A stretch of DNA of 64,000 nucleotides from Conchocele bisecta (lineage: Eukaryota; Mollusca; Bivalvia; Lucinida; Thyasiridae), in the NCBI GenBank assembly GCA_029237695.1, contig CM055269.1, positions 28,182,956 through 28,246,955 of the forward strand. The letters run 5' to 3'. A program made the translations under genes and the position numbers. This document shows, piece by piece, positions 11,626-21,890 of this stretch (position 1 is its first letter; each line of letters begins with the position of its first letter). The notes below the pieces were generated by a model. That model did no database searches. It was given only the letters and a program-made list of their open reading frames with translations, and had not been told where the DNA came from.

Positions 11626-11970
11626 TGACCGTGGTTTTACTGGTACCAGCTTTTTGTATTCACACGTATATTTATGAAGGACTTAGCCCCCTGTTTCCAC
11701 GGATCCCTTCATTTGTCTATGAAGGGATGCATGACTGTGGTTGCTAGCTTCATTTATTCCCATGTTCACAAATTCGATCTGTGTCAATGCGTGGTTTGTC
11801 TTGTATTCCACATATCGTTGTTTATTTTCTAGACAAAAAATCATCACTGTTTTAGATGGACAAGGCTGAAAATCATTTTGTGACAATTGGATTGGTCGGA
11901 AAATTAACATATCAAAATCCATTCAGTTATTCAGGGGTGAAAGGGTTAAATTGTTCACTGTTTGTTGCAG

Positions 11971-12043
11971 TGATGAGAATGAGGAGGATGGAATGGCAGC
12001 AGATGAAGAGGAAGAAAGGTTGGAGAAGTCGAGGAAAATCAAG
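11971..12043 (+). CDS. STRN: Striatin exon B (acidic/charged linker)
   Basis: Acceptor CACTGTTTGTTGCAG; donor AAG|GTATGC. 73 nt; the first base completes a serine codon with the AG left by exon A. It reads SDENEEDGMAADEEEE followed by RLEKSRKIK, and ends at a codon boundary (phase 0). The composition is highly acidic then basic, as expected for the striatin linker, which is poorly conserved in sequence. The assignment rests on splice sites, exact frame continuity with exon A, and position between exons A and C rather than on homology alone. Confidence 0.75.
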
Positions 12044-12189
12044 GTATGCAGTAAAAAAATAGTTCAAGGTGATTCCAAACAAGTCCGAGTACAATGTACT
12101 TTATATATACGAGACGAGCCATGTGATCTTTACCTCAGAAGATGTGTGATTTTTAATGGAAAATATTTACAGAAACTTTGATATTTTCT

Positions 12190-12836
12190 GTACATGACGT
12201 TAAACGGTTACAATCTTTTAAAAAACGGTACGTATTATGTTTTACCGCGGGGCGGGCGGCGGACAGAAAACGTGCATAGTTTGTGTACACAACTCCTCCG
12301 AAACCGTTCAGTTGATCGATCTGAAACTATACACACGTCTTCTACACATATTGAAGATGTGCACCTTGGTGTTTTCATGCCGAAAATATATTTTTTAACG
12401 AAAATATCACCTTTTTAACTTAGCCATTTTTTCTACATTTTTGTATACAATTCTATATAGAGTACAGAGTTTGTGTACACAACTCATCCGAAACCGTTCA
12501 GTCGATCGATCTGAAACTATACACACGTCTTCTATACATATTGAAGATGTGCACCTTGGTGTTTTTATGCCAAAAAAATATTTTGTAATAAAAATATCAC
12601 CTTTTAAACTTGGCCATTTTTTTCCACATTTTTGTATCCAATTCTATATAATTTCTATTTTACACATCTCTACCTAAATTAGTATACCTGTTTATTACAA
12701 CAAGAGGAAGAAATAATGCTATAGATTTTCAAATTCTCATTAATATTTCTTGCCTTGGTGACAGCTTCACATTTCTGCATCTTCGCTGTCTGGCCCATCT
12801 TCGACGGGCGTATTTTGTGACTTACGGCACTCTTGT
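12190..12836 (+). mobile_element. Helentron/HINE-like element, ACGGTACGTATT family, copy a
   Basis: Near AAAAAACGGTACGTATTATG begins a unit with AACTCCTCCGAAACCGTTCA and ATTGAAGATGTGCACCTTGG repeated in tandem about twice (period near 200 bp), then a tail with GACAGCTTCACATTTCTGC. Ends GACGGGCGTATTTTGTGA..CACTCTTGT next to T. The 5' hairpin is less clear than in 16711-17539. Confidence 0.55.
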
Positions 12837-12983
12837 TGCAAGTAATTTTCATATTTTTTAAAACGAAAACACTCTCTTTTCATAAATGAACTAGTCTGAA
12901 AATCATTTTGTAACCGTTGTTGGATTGGTTGCAAAATTAACGTATCAAATTCCATTCCAGCTACTTAGAGGCAAAAGGGTTCA
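12837..12983. repeat. Right half of a TTAA MITE left of exon C
   Basis: GCAAGTAATTTTCATATTTT..ATGAACTAGTCTGAAAATCA.. ending AAAAGGGTTCAAC matches the right arms of 14192-14437 and 16621-17679. The left half is not found next to the Helentron-like element inserted in it. Confidence 0.55.
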
Positions 12984-13035
12984 ACACCATTAAATATACA
13001 CAGTCTCTATCACATATCCCTGTTGTCCCATGTAG

Positions 13036-13171
13036 ACTGCAGGTATTGAAGGCATGGCGGGGGTGGAGGATGTCGAGACAGAGGAAGTATTGGCCGAGTT
13101 TGATTTCCTCGTCTCGGAGACGGGAGAGGGTGCGGGGGAGGCACAGAGCCACGGTGACGGGCCAGAATGGG
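13036..13171 (+). CDS. STRN: Striatin exon C (second FDFL motif, conserved acidic block)
   Basis: Exon B ends in phase 0, so the acceptor that keeps frame is CCCATGTAG|ACTGCAG at 13036, not the nearby GCAG at 13042. Donor is GGG|GTAAGT. It reads TAGIEGMAGVEDVETEEVLA, then EFDFLVSETGEGAGEAQSHG and DGPEW. The EFDFLV..GEGAGEA..SGDG-type block is strongly conserved in animal striatins just before the second conserved linker block. 136 nt, leaving one G (phase 1). That G can be completed either by exon D or by exon E, so D can be skipped without a frameshift. Confidence 0.9.
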
Positions 13172-13340
13172 GTAAGTTGTCTCCCCTTAATTGCCAATTA
13201 CAGGCGTGTCACTCCACTCGTGTAGTAGATGGTGAAGTCGTGTATGACCTAGCGTTTGAAAATACCACAGCATACGCCAAGACCATCCATGGTGTTGGAG
13301 CCCACAGTTACCAACATGTGACCAGAGTAGCCCCAGATGT

Positions 13341-13891
13341 AGTTGCGAAGGTAACTCTTGCAATCTACTCCCTTACCGTCCATAGCCAGAGTTACGATTC
13401 CACCCATAGGATTCCTCTGCAGAATAGCAAATCAGATCTGATTCGCACTTTAGTAGTTAATTGTGAAAGATATTCCATATTTTTTAACTGAAATGAGTGT
13501 TAATATTATGAAAATAACATATTCAAGTAATTATGACATAAATTTACATATGTAGATGACCTGATAAGTAAATTTAAGCTAGAATCAACAAGTGACCCAA
13601 TCAGTGGCAGCCAAATTCAACATGTAAAAGTTATGATGGGGTCCATTTTCTGTAAAGGCAAAAAATAATTTTCTAAACCTTCTACAATGATAAAAATTGT
13701 TTCAATATTATTAGTTTGTAATACTTTTACAATACTAATACTTTTTTTTTAGATGGGAAATATCTAAAACATGTCGCGATTAACTGCTAAAGTGCGAATC
13801 AGATCTGATTTGCTATTCTGTAGTGGAATCCTATGAGTGGAAACTTAACTCTAGCTACGGACTGTACTTGCAAGAGTTACTGTTCCCAACT
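13341..13891. repeat. Long foldback element, AGTTGCGAAGG family, copy a
   Basis: Arms AGTTGCGAAGGTAACTCTTG and TTGCAAGAGTTACTGTTCCC; AGCAAATCAGATCTGATTCG and its inverse are nested inside. 551 bp. The reading frame of exon C stays open through part of it, but that is past a good donor. Confidence 0.75.
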
Positions 13892-14191
13892 ACCCCAGAT
13901 GATCATGCGTAAAGTCACTGATCAGGGAATCCGCTGTTCGCTAATCCAGTTATTAATGAGGAATCCCGTCATTTTACCACAATGAAACTAAAATGCATAT
14001 GATCAGTGCTAATCTAAACCGGTGGTCATCTTCAACAATGAGAACATTTGTACACATGGGATGATGTCTGGGAAATGCTGCGATTTTCATTTGTCTGGTC
14101 ATACATATAGGAAATTTGTAGTATGTCATAGTATGTAGTTGTATAGAGATTTGTTTTTCCATTCTTGTAGAAATAACTCTATAATTTGTGT

Positions 14192-14437
14192 TTAACCCTT
14201 TCAACACCACAGGCCTGCATAGTGGTATTGGCAAAAAGTGTAGATCCAGATGAGCCGGCTCGGCCGTCTCATTAGGATCTGCACTTTTTGCAAGTAATTT
14301 TCACTTTTTTGGAGAACAAAAACCTGTTTCATAAATGGACTAGTCTGAAAATCATTTTGTGACAATTGGATTGGTTACAAAATTATCATATCAAATCAAA
14401 ATCCATTCCAGTTGCTTTAAAAGGGGTGAAAGGTTTA
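14192..14437. repeat. TTAACCCTTTCAAC MITE
   Basis: TTAACCCTTTCAACACCAC at left; GGGGTGAAAGGTTTAAA at right. Centre TAGATCCAGATGAGCCGGCT and the inverted AGGATCTGCAC. piggyBac-like TTAA/CCCTT ends. Confidence 0.65.
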
Positions 14438-14582
14438 AAAAGTACACACATTTCCTGTATGCCAGTTTCATCGTCTATGTCCAATCTGAATGGATTTTAC
14501 CATTTGGATTACGGATGTATTATAGATTCAGGTCTGCTGTGATCATCGCATCACTCATTACTCTGCAAGATAGGCAAGTGTT

Positions 14583-15628
14583 AGTTGCGAAGGTAACTCT
14601 TGCAATCTATTCCCGTACCGTCCGTAGCTAGAGTTACGATTCCACTCATAGGATTCCTCTGCAGAATAGCGAATCAGATCTGATTCACACTTTAGCAGTT
14701 AATTGTGACATATTTGAGATATTTTCCATCTGAACAAATATCAGTATTAGAAAAGTAATACAAACCAGTTATTCTGAAACAATTTTTATACCCCTGGCAA
14801 CGAGTTGTGGGGGGGTGTATACTGGAGTCGGGTTGTCCGTCCGTGCGTCCATAAACTTAACATCAGAGAAATATTGTTATAACTTCTATTTCCTTCATCT
14901 AAAAATGCTTAATATTTCGCACATGCATTCCTGTAAGGCACAACTACCATGCTGTGCCAAATCCACGACTGTCCAACCCCACTAATCCCAAGGTCAAGGT
15001 CAAATACTCTTTACAAAACTTAACATCAGAGAAATATGTTCTAGCTTCTATTTCCTTCATCTAAAATGCTTAATATTTCACACATGCATTCCTGTAAAAC
15101 ATTACTACCATGCTGTGCCAAATCCACGACCGTCCAACCCCCACTGATCCCAAGGTCTCACAAGCCCACACACTTGGAAAATTTTACATATTTTAGGGGT
15201 ACCTGGGCCCACGCGGGGGGGGGGGGGGGGGGTTATTATTCTGTAAGGCTCGCTTACTGACCAATCTAGTTAACATTGTAGAAGGTTTAGAAAATTATTT
15301 TTTTGCATTTACAGAACATGGACCCCATCTTAACTTTTACATGTTGAATTTGGCTGCCACTGACTGGGTCACTTGTTGATTCTAGCTTAAATTTACTTAT
15401 CAGGTCGTCTACATATGTAAATTTATGTATGTCATAATTACTTAAATATGTTATTTTCATAATATTAACACTCATTTCAGTAAAAAAAATTAGAAAATCT
15501 TTCACTATTAACTGCTAAAGTGCGAGTCAGATCTGATTCGCTATTCTGCAAAAGGAATCATATGAGTGGAATCGTAACTCTGCCTACGGACGGTATGGGA
15601 GTAGATTGCAAGAGTTACCTTCGCAACT
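14583..15628. repeat. Long foldback element, AGTTGCGAAGG family, copy b, with insertion
   Basis: Arms AGTTGCGAAGGTAACTCTTG and AAGAGTTACCTTCGCAACT. Same family as 13341-13891 but split by a Helentron-like element at 14788-15270: the host sequence resumes at AACATTGTAGAAGGTTTAG. Confidence 0.8.
14788..15270 (+). mobile_element. Helentron/HINE-like element, ATACCCC family
   Basis: 5' hairpin ATACCCC..GGGGGGGTGTAT, GTCCGTCCG, two units with CTTCATCTAAAAATGCTTAA-type sequence and CCAAGGTCAAGG, inverted 5' word GGGGTA, a 19-nt G run, and end CCAATCTAGT next to T. Nested in a foldback at 14583-15628. A shorter relative is 29870-30025. Confidence 0.65.
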
Positions 15629-15884
15629 AGGGAAGTGTGTGACAACATAGTTATATTGACAACATTTTAGTTGTTGGTAAAATATTTTCACCACAAAATA
15701 TTTGATCACACTGGAGTAAATTTGGCTAAAATTACCAACAAGTTGCCGGCATTGTGGCCAATCTGGATATCAGTTACTTGTGAGTGTGATCCAGAATGTT
15801 CTTCATTGTGCCATGTTTGTTGTGTACCCTGATAATGTTTGGGATACATATACAGTCGCCACTCTTTCCATCTGTTCGTATGTG

Positions 15885-16545
15885 TCTGTCAGAGAAATTT
15901 TAATTGGACGAAGTCGAACGTTGTTTGAACTTGGTCCGAATCAAATTTGTCTGCAGAATGACTAACTACATCAGTAATGCTGCTAAAATTGGTATTGGGG
16001 GATTCGTAGTGCTAACGGCTGGAACATGGTCATCATTAAAAGGAAGAAACCGCAGTTGTATTGACGAAAAATATGATTTACCCGAGACCTCATGGGCGCC
16101 GCCATTAATCCAGTGTAAACAATAGACCACACGATCCCATACCCTGTGTATGCAGGGTATGGTGTCACACGGTCTACTATTTACATTGCAGTAATGGCGG
16201 CACCCACGAGGTCACGGGCAAATTTTATTTTTCATCAAGAAGTCTGCCAATACCGAATTTAGCTGCAATACTTGTGTAGTTGGTCTGAACATGCTGCAGA
16301 GAAATTTGAATCGGACCGATTCAAATTTCACTGCAGAATGTTCAGACTAACTAGACAAGTAATACTACTAAATTTGGTATTGGCAGACTCCTAGTGTTAA
16401 CTTCGGGAACATGGTCATCATTAAAAGGAAGAAACCTCAGTTGTATTGATGACAAATAAGATTTACCCGAGACCTCATGGTTGCTGTCATTACTGCAGTG
16501 TAATCAATAGACCACATGATCCCATACCCTGTGTATGAGAATCAT
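15885..16545. repeat. Compound palindrome with repeated arms
   Basis: The block ACATGGTCATCATTAAAAGG..CCCGAGACCTCATGG..CAATAGACCACA..GATCCCATACCCTGTG appears forward at about 16025-16148, inverted at about 16155-16225, and forward again at about 16409-16533. Each unit also has a CAGAATG..CAGACTAACT end. Part of the same core (AACAATAGACCAC) recurs at 62440-62545. Confidence 0.7.
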
Positions 16546-16620
16546 CTTGTCCGCTGCAAAGCATGTTTATAATTACAAACAAAATTTGGTGGAAAAGTAG
16601 ACAACTTAATTTTTCCTGCC

Positions 16621-17679
16621 TTAACCCTTTAAACACTACAATCCTGTATAGTGGTATTGGCAAACAGTGTAGATCCAGATGAGCTGTCTCGTCAGGATCT
16701 CCACTTTTTATACGACCGTTTTTAAAAAACGGTACGTATTATGTTTTACCGCACGGCGGGCGGCTGAAGAAAAAGCGCATAGTTCGTGTACACAACTCCT
16801 CCGAAACCGTTTAGTCGATCTATCTGAAACTATGTACACGTCTTCTACACATATTGAAGATGTGCACCTTGCTGTTTCTATGGCGGAAAAATATTTTTTA
16901 ACAAAAATGTCACCTTTTTAACTTAGCCATTTTTTCTACATTTGTCTATACAATTCTATATACGGTACAGAGTTTGTGTACACAACTCCTCCGAAACCGT
17001 TCAGTAGATCGTTCTGAAACTATACACACGTCTTCTACACATATTGAAGATGTGCACCTTGGTGTTTTTATGGCGAAAAAATATTTTTTAACAAAAATAT
17101 CACCTTTTTAACTTAGCCATTTTTTTCTACATTTTTCTATACAATTCTATATACGGTACAGAGTTTGTGTACACAACTCCTCCGAAACCTTTCAGTTGAT
17201 CGTTCTGAAACTATACACATGTCTTCTACACATATTGAAGATGTGCACCTTGTGTTTGTATGCCGAAAACATATTTTTTAACAAAAATATCACCTTTTGA
17301 ACTTAGCCATTTTTTCTACATTATTGTATCCAATTCCCTATCATTTCTACTTTACACTCTACTTTTCTATCTCTGCCTAAATTAGTATACATGTTTAGCA
17401 CAACGAGATGAAGAAATAATGCTATAGACTTTCAAATTCTCATTAATGTTTCTTGCCTTGGTGACAGCTTCACATTTCTGCATCTTCGCTGTCTGGCCCA
17501 TATTCGACGGGAGTATTTTGTGACTTGCAGCACTCTTGTTGTTTCATATTTTTGACAGCAAAAACACCCCACTCCTTTTCATAAATGAACTAGTCTGAAG
17601 ATCATTTTGTGATATTTGGATTGGTTGCAAAATTAACATATCAAATTACATTCCAGTTACTTAGGGGTGAAAGGGTTAA
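16621..17679. repeat. TTAA MITE containing a Helentron-like element
   Basis: TTAACCCTTTAAACACTAC at left and GGGGTGAAAGGGTTAA at right are the ends of the MITE family seen at 14192-14437. It is interrupted inside the CCACTTTTT word by 16711-17539. Confidence 0.75.
16711..17539 (+). mobile_element. Helentron/HINE-like element, ACGGTACGTATT family, copy b
   Basis: 5' hairpin ACGACCGTTTTT / AAAAAACGGT; three tandem units (period near 190 bp) with CACAACTCCTCCGAAAC and ATTGAAGATGTGCACCTT; inverted 5' word ACGGGAGTA near 17508; end CACTCTTGT next to T. Confidence 0.65.
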
Positions 17680-17830
17680 TGGTAAAAATCTGCATTTTAA
17701 TGAGACAAGAGTTCAAGTTGGATTAACAGTGTTGTAATGAAATCTAACTTGCATGTTCTGTACCAGTTTCTAGCGTTGTTGATATTGTCCAGTTACTTCC
17801 CTTGTTCACCTGTTGACCACTGTACATGTA

Positions 17831-18280
17831 GTACGGAGCCCCGCAGGGGACATGGATTTTTTTTTATTCAATCTTTCCCACAAAATAACAATTTGTTCCC
17901 TCAATTTAACAATTCATTCCCTCGAATTAACAATTTGTTCCCACAAAATAACAATTTGTTCCCTCGAATTGACAATTCCCACAATATAACAATTTGTTCC
18001 CTCAATTTCACAATTCATCCCTCAAATTAACAATTAGTTCCCATGATTTAGTAATTCGTTCCCATGATATAACAATTGGTATATCGTGGGAATGAATTGT
18101 TGTTTCGTGGGAACAAATTGTTAAATTGAGGGAATGAATTGTTAATTCCCACGAATTGTTAAATGGAGAGAACAAATTGTTATTTTGTGGGAATAAATTG
18201 TTATTTCGTGGGAATGAATTGTTATTTCGTGGGAACCAATTAATGAAAAAGAATTCTACATCCCCTGCGGGGCTCAGTAC
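17831..18280. repeat. Foldback built from inverted 21-bp tandem repeats
   Basis: Terminal inverted repeats GTACGGAGCCCCGCAGGGG and CCCCTGCGGGGCTCAGTAC. Inside, about ten degenerate 21-bp units of the form AACAATTTGTTCCCTCGAAT run one way to about 18078, then the complement runs the other way. Because 21 is a multiple of 3, both strands carry open frames of Asn/Phe/Pro-rich heptads (NNNLFPQ, NNNSFPR), but there is no sign they are genes. Confidence 0.85.
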
Positions 18281-18365
18281 TGTAGCAATTAGCTTCCCTG
18301 TATGTATTTGTGGCTGTGACTGTAGAAATGAGGCTTCTGTCATTTGCGACCAGTGTAGCTTCTCA

Positions 18366-18576
18366 TTAACCCTTACAGTGCTGAATTAAATGTTTTTGTC
18401 TGCTATTTATTTCTTAATTTCCATTTTTCGCAACAAACATGGGTTGGCAGCACTTTAGAATCATTTCCGTGGAAATGATTCTAAAGAGCTGTCAAACCAT
18501 GCTTTCATTGAGAAAAAGGACCACATATGAAAAAACAGTAGACGACAATATTCGGTTCCCACATTGTTTTAGGTTA
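18366..18576. repeat. TTAACCCTTACAG foldback MITE
   Basis: Starts TTAACCCTTACAGTGCTG; central pair GCAGCACTTTAGAATCATTT / AAATGATTCTAAAGAGCTGT; right end weakly preserved as TTTTAGGTTAA. Confidence 0.6.
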
Positions 18577-18824
18577 AATAGCACACTTCTGTAGCCTGAT
18601 AGCGATCTATTGCTTGTTAATAGCATCACAAGTGTTTCATTGATGGAATGGCGAACAGCGCAGATCCTGATCAGACTGCTGATACACAGGCTGATGTGAA
18701 TCTACACTTGCCGCAAAATCCATAAGCCCAGTTTGATGTATGATGTTCACAATGCCACCAGAGAAAAAATGGTCTTCAGACAAATGTGACCAGTGTAGAT
18801 GCACTCTGTTGATTCACTATCCCA

Positions 18825-18927
18825 GGGCTCCAGATAAGGAATTAGTAATTGAGTATTGTCACTCCATCATTTCTGAAGCAATTGGGTATTTCAAAATTTT
18901 AATTGGGTAAAATAAAATCACACTACT
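18825..18927. repeat. Foldback F5, one arm
   Basis: GGGCTCCAGATAAGGAATTA..AATTGGGTAAAATAAAATCA matches the right arm of F5 in inverse; the rest is absent. Confidence 0.65.
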
Positions 18928-18931
18928 GTCA

Positions 18932-19088
18932 GGCCCGTAGCCAGACCTGTTTGAAGGGGGGTCGTTTCGAAGGCCCAAGAGGCCTGAGGCATCTAGGGGG
19001 GTCTAAAAAAGTGGACCTTGAGGCTAAAAAAGTGGACCTTCAGGATAAAAAAGTGGACCTCGAGGCTGGGCGGGGGGGGGGGGGGGGT

Positions 19089-19128
<40 letters not shown>

Positions 19129-19141
19129 CGGGGGGGGGGGG
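18932..19141. repeat. 24-bp tandem repeat ending in a 74-nt poly-G tract
   Basis: About three copies of AAAAAAGTGGACCTTNAGGCT at 19005-19064 lead into 19068-19141, which is G except for a C at 19071, a T at 19088 and a C at 19129. It can form G-quadruplexes and may be a sequencing or assembly artefact in length. Confidence 0.85.
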
Positions 19142-19394
19142 CCTGCTACTGTTTACACACCAAAATAACAATGTACGGGATAGAATTTGTTCAAAAACAA
19201 AGTTTGTCTGAATATTTAGAGGGAATTCTCGTAGCAGATTGAAGACACACAGAGTGATCTAGAGTTTCACTGATCACAAATGTCACAAGATACGTTTTGG
19301 CAGCTGCTGGCTGATTCTGAGAGAATGTTCAAGCTGTTCGACTGAATGAGAACACTACAAGTTAGCACACACTGTCATTATCGACCGGTGTATA

Positions 19395-19646
19395 TTAACC
19401 CTTAGATCGCTACACACAACAATTGTCCTCTGCTGTTGCTTTTATATATTGCATTATTTCTCAATAAAAACATGGTTTGACAGCACTTCAGAATCATTTC
19501 CAATGGAAATGATTCTGAAGTGCTGTCAAAGCATGTTGTAAATTATTCTTAAGTGCTGTCAAAGCATGTTTTTGATGATAAAAATGGAAAATAGAAAATA
19601 AACAGCCGACGACAAAAAATTTAGATAGAAGCGATGTAAGGGTTAA
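19395..19646. repeat. TTAACCCTTAGATCGCTAC foldback MITE
   Basis: Ends TTAACCCTTAGATCGC / GCGATGTAAGGGTTAA; palindrome CATTTCCAATGGAAATG in the centre; extra copy of GTGCTGTCAAAGCATGTT near the right. Confidence 0.8.
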
Positions 19647-19987
19647 TCTTGTTTGATAGAAGTCCCTGTTCTTTTCAATGACAACCACGTTATACACGAG
19701 CATTCCGTTCTCATAAAATGTTTTCCTGATAAATAGAATTCCAGTCTAGTTATCAGGCAAGGTTAGGAACTGCGTAGGAATTTGGTGGTTTGCTGAGGAA
19801 TTCCTACCATTTCTGAGCCAACTATTCTATGTACGCATGATTGAATTGTTCACTGACAGCAATATGGATATTTCAATGAACCGTGCAATGATTAGGCTGC
19901 AGATATGCCGATGGTTTGATCTGTGTTCATTATTATAAAATCTACGTAGTCTCGAAATTTAAACATAACTCTTAAAATGCGCGAAAC

Positions 19988-20194
19988 TTAACCCTTAAAA
20001 TGCGCGAAGCAAAATTATAGTCTGCTGTTTTATATTTTGCATTATTTCTCTACAAAAAGATGGTTTGACAGCACATTAGAATCATTTCCATTGGAAGCAA
20101 TTCAAAATGCCGTGAAACCATGCTTTTAATGTGAATAATGGAAAATAGAACATAAACTGCAGACAATAAATTCAATTCAGCAGTGTAAGGGTTA
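19988..20194. repeat. TTAACCCTTAAAATGCGC foldback MITE
   Basis: TTAACCCTTAAAATGCGC at left, GCAGTGTAAGGGTTA at right; ATGGTTTGACAGCACATTAG and its partner inside. Confidence 0.65.
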
Positions 20195-20363
20195 TAATCA
20201 GTATATTTGATTTGTCGCGTCTTAACCACAACTCGTTCAAACTGCTTGATTTCGATGATAAATGTTGAGTACATGCTCAAAAAGACGCGGTCTCGAACGT
20301 AAGTGGTGCTCAAAACGCAGCTACACAGTGTTCTCATGTGTAGAAGACTCCATTTGGTTTCAG

Positions 20364-20396
20364 AGGAAGACGATGATGATGTGTTAGATGATGAAG
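20364..20396 (+). CDS. STRN: Striatin exon D, 33-nt acidic cassette microexon (candidate)
   Basis: Acceptor TCCATTTGGTTTCAG, donor GAAG|GTATTG. The 33 nt start and end in phase 1 and read EEDDDDVLDDE when joined to the G left by exon C. Skipping it joins exon C directly to exon E and still keeps frame. From memory of the vertebrate proteins, the skipped form matches the vertebrate STRN3 spacing between the EW of the conserved block and the VDQ motif, so inclusion would insert 11 acidic residues. The call depends on good splice sites, exact phase and the fit of the acidic peptide to the linker; a short random match cannot be excluded. Confidence 0.6.
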
Positions 20397-20559
20397 GTAT
20401 TGTTGTGTTCCACTAATATTCACTACGTCGCTGGGTGCACGGTTTTAGCTTTGGTCATGTTTCCCTTCACGAGCAAACATACACATTCTTGCCTTATATA
20501 CAGTACTTCCTGCTGAATCAAGGTTCTCTGAATATTATCTGCAACTAATGAGTTCAAGA

Positions 20560-21030
20560 TTTAGATCCATCTTTTATCTATTAGATCATCATCAATCGCA
20601 TAGGGGCATATTGCGTTGCTCTTGAGGTCACTCTGTGTACAGTTTTGTTTAAAAGTTTGTAAGAGTTTCTCTAACATGTACATATCTTTAATAATTACGT
20701 TAAGGATTGCTTCAATATTTGGACACTTGAATTACCTGAACATTTATCACACACTTGCGCCACCATTAACACGACCTTGATCTTTTTTTACCGTCATAAG
20801 GTCGCTGAAACACTTAGCCATTGTTTACAGTGAAGTATGCCAAGTGGGTCATATCCATGTTTGACAAACATAATGTCGAGTTTTCTGTAAGGACCACATG
20901 ACCTCATGTCCTCAGCTTTGGTTACCACTCCGTTATCAGCTATCAGCTAGGCTGTCGCTGTACCCACCATTAGCTAGTGATGTAAATCTCAAGCAACTGC
21001 TGTTCGTATGATCATAACATACGACACACG
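20560..21030. repeat. Relic Helentron-like interior in intron D
   Basis: ATAGGGGCATATTGCGTTGCTCTTGAGGT-type sequence (fragments only) and units with GACACTTGAATTACCTGAAC and ACACTTAGCCATTG recall 25618-25900 and 44095-44992. No ends are intact. Confidence 0.4.
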
Positions 21031-21243
21031 TTAACCCTTACTACGCTGAATTAAATTTTATCGTCCGCTGAAAATGTTTTATTTTCAATATTTCTCGATA
21101 AAAACCTGTTTTGGCAGCGCATGAGAATCGTCTTCACTGGAGACGATTCTCACGTGCTGCCAAAACAGGTTCTTTGCTAAGAATTAAGGCAAAAATGAAA
21201 AACAACAGGCGACAATTTTCATCTCGTGCGTAGTGAGGGTTAA
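21031..21243. repeat. TTAACCCTTACTACGCTG foldback MITE
   Basis: TTAACCCTTACTACGCTGAA / CGTAGTGAGGGTTAA ends; inner arms GGCAGCGCATGAGAATCGTC and GACGATTCTCACGTGCTGCC. Confidence 0.85.
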
Positions 21244-21890
21244 ACTTTACACCTTTCTAACCACTTTCCTAGCTTTTTATCCCCCCCTCACTGATGGGCA
21301 AGAGGGGATATGCATGTAACCTTAGTCCATGTACATGTATGTTTATGCATAAATACATTTGTACAACCTTTCATTTCATAATAACTTATCAACCACTTCA
21401 CGGATTTTAATAATATATGTCCAAAATGTGTCTCATGTAATGGTGCTTTGTTTGGCATGAACTCGAGGTTACTGAGGACTTCTGCTCATTTTATTAGCCA
21501 GGTTTATTGGGAGAAAAAAATCCAGGCTATTGGATTGGCGAAAGACGGGCGGGCGGGGCGGCGTCCACAATCAATGTTAAGTTTTTGTGTTTGAGTCCAT
21601 TTCTTTGTTACTGTACCATGTAGGACCAACAAACTTTCACAGCTTCATAACCAAGGGGTGCCCACCACATATCACTATCCAACATGTTACCTTTTTTTTT
21701 AACTTGACCCATTTTTTCCGCGCAGTCGACTTAGCCATTTTCAATGCTAACTTTTCGCGTTTACAATGTTAAGTTTTTGTGTTTAAGTCCATTTCTTTGG
21801 TACTGTACCCACCTAGGACAACCAAACTTTCACAGCTTCATAACCAAGGGGTGCCCACCACATACAACTATCCAACATGTGACCATTTTT

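Noticed and set aside
13043..13045. GCAG at 13042 as acceptor for exon C
   Set aside because: It would put exon C out of frame with exon B, while the TAG seven bases upstream keeps frame.
13054..13491. Open frame running on past exon C for about 100 codons
   Set aside because: A consensus GGG|GTAAGT donor ends the exon, the downstream frame has no striatin similarity, and its second half is a foldback repeat.
17737..18343. Asn/Phe/Pro-rich open frames on both strands
   Set aside because: They are the product of 21-bp tandem repeats in a foldback; there is no conserved domain or splice support.
18903..19242. Gly-rich open frames
   Set aside because: They are poly-G translated and a 24-bp tandem repeat, not a protein gene.
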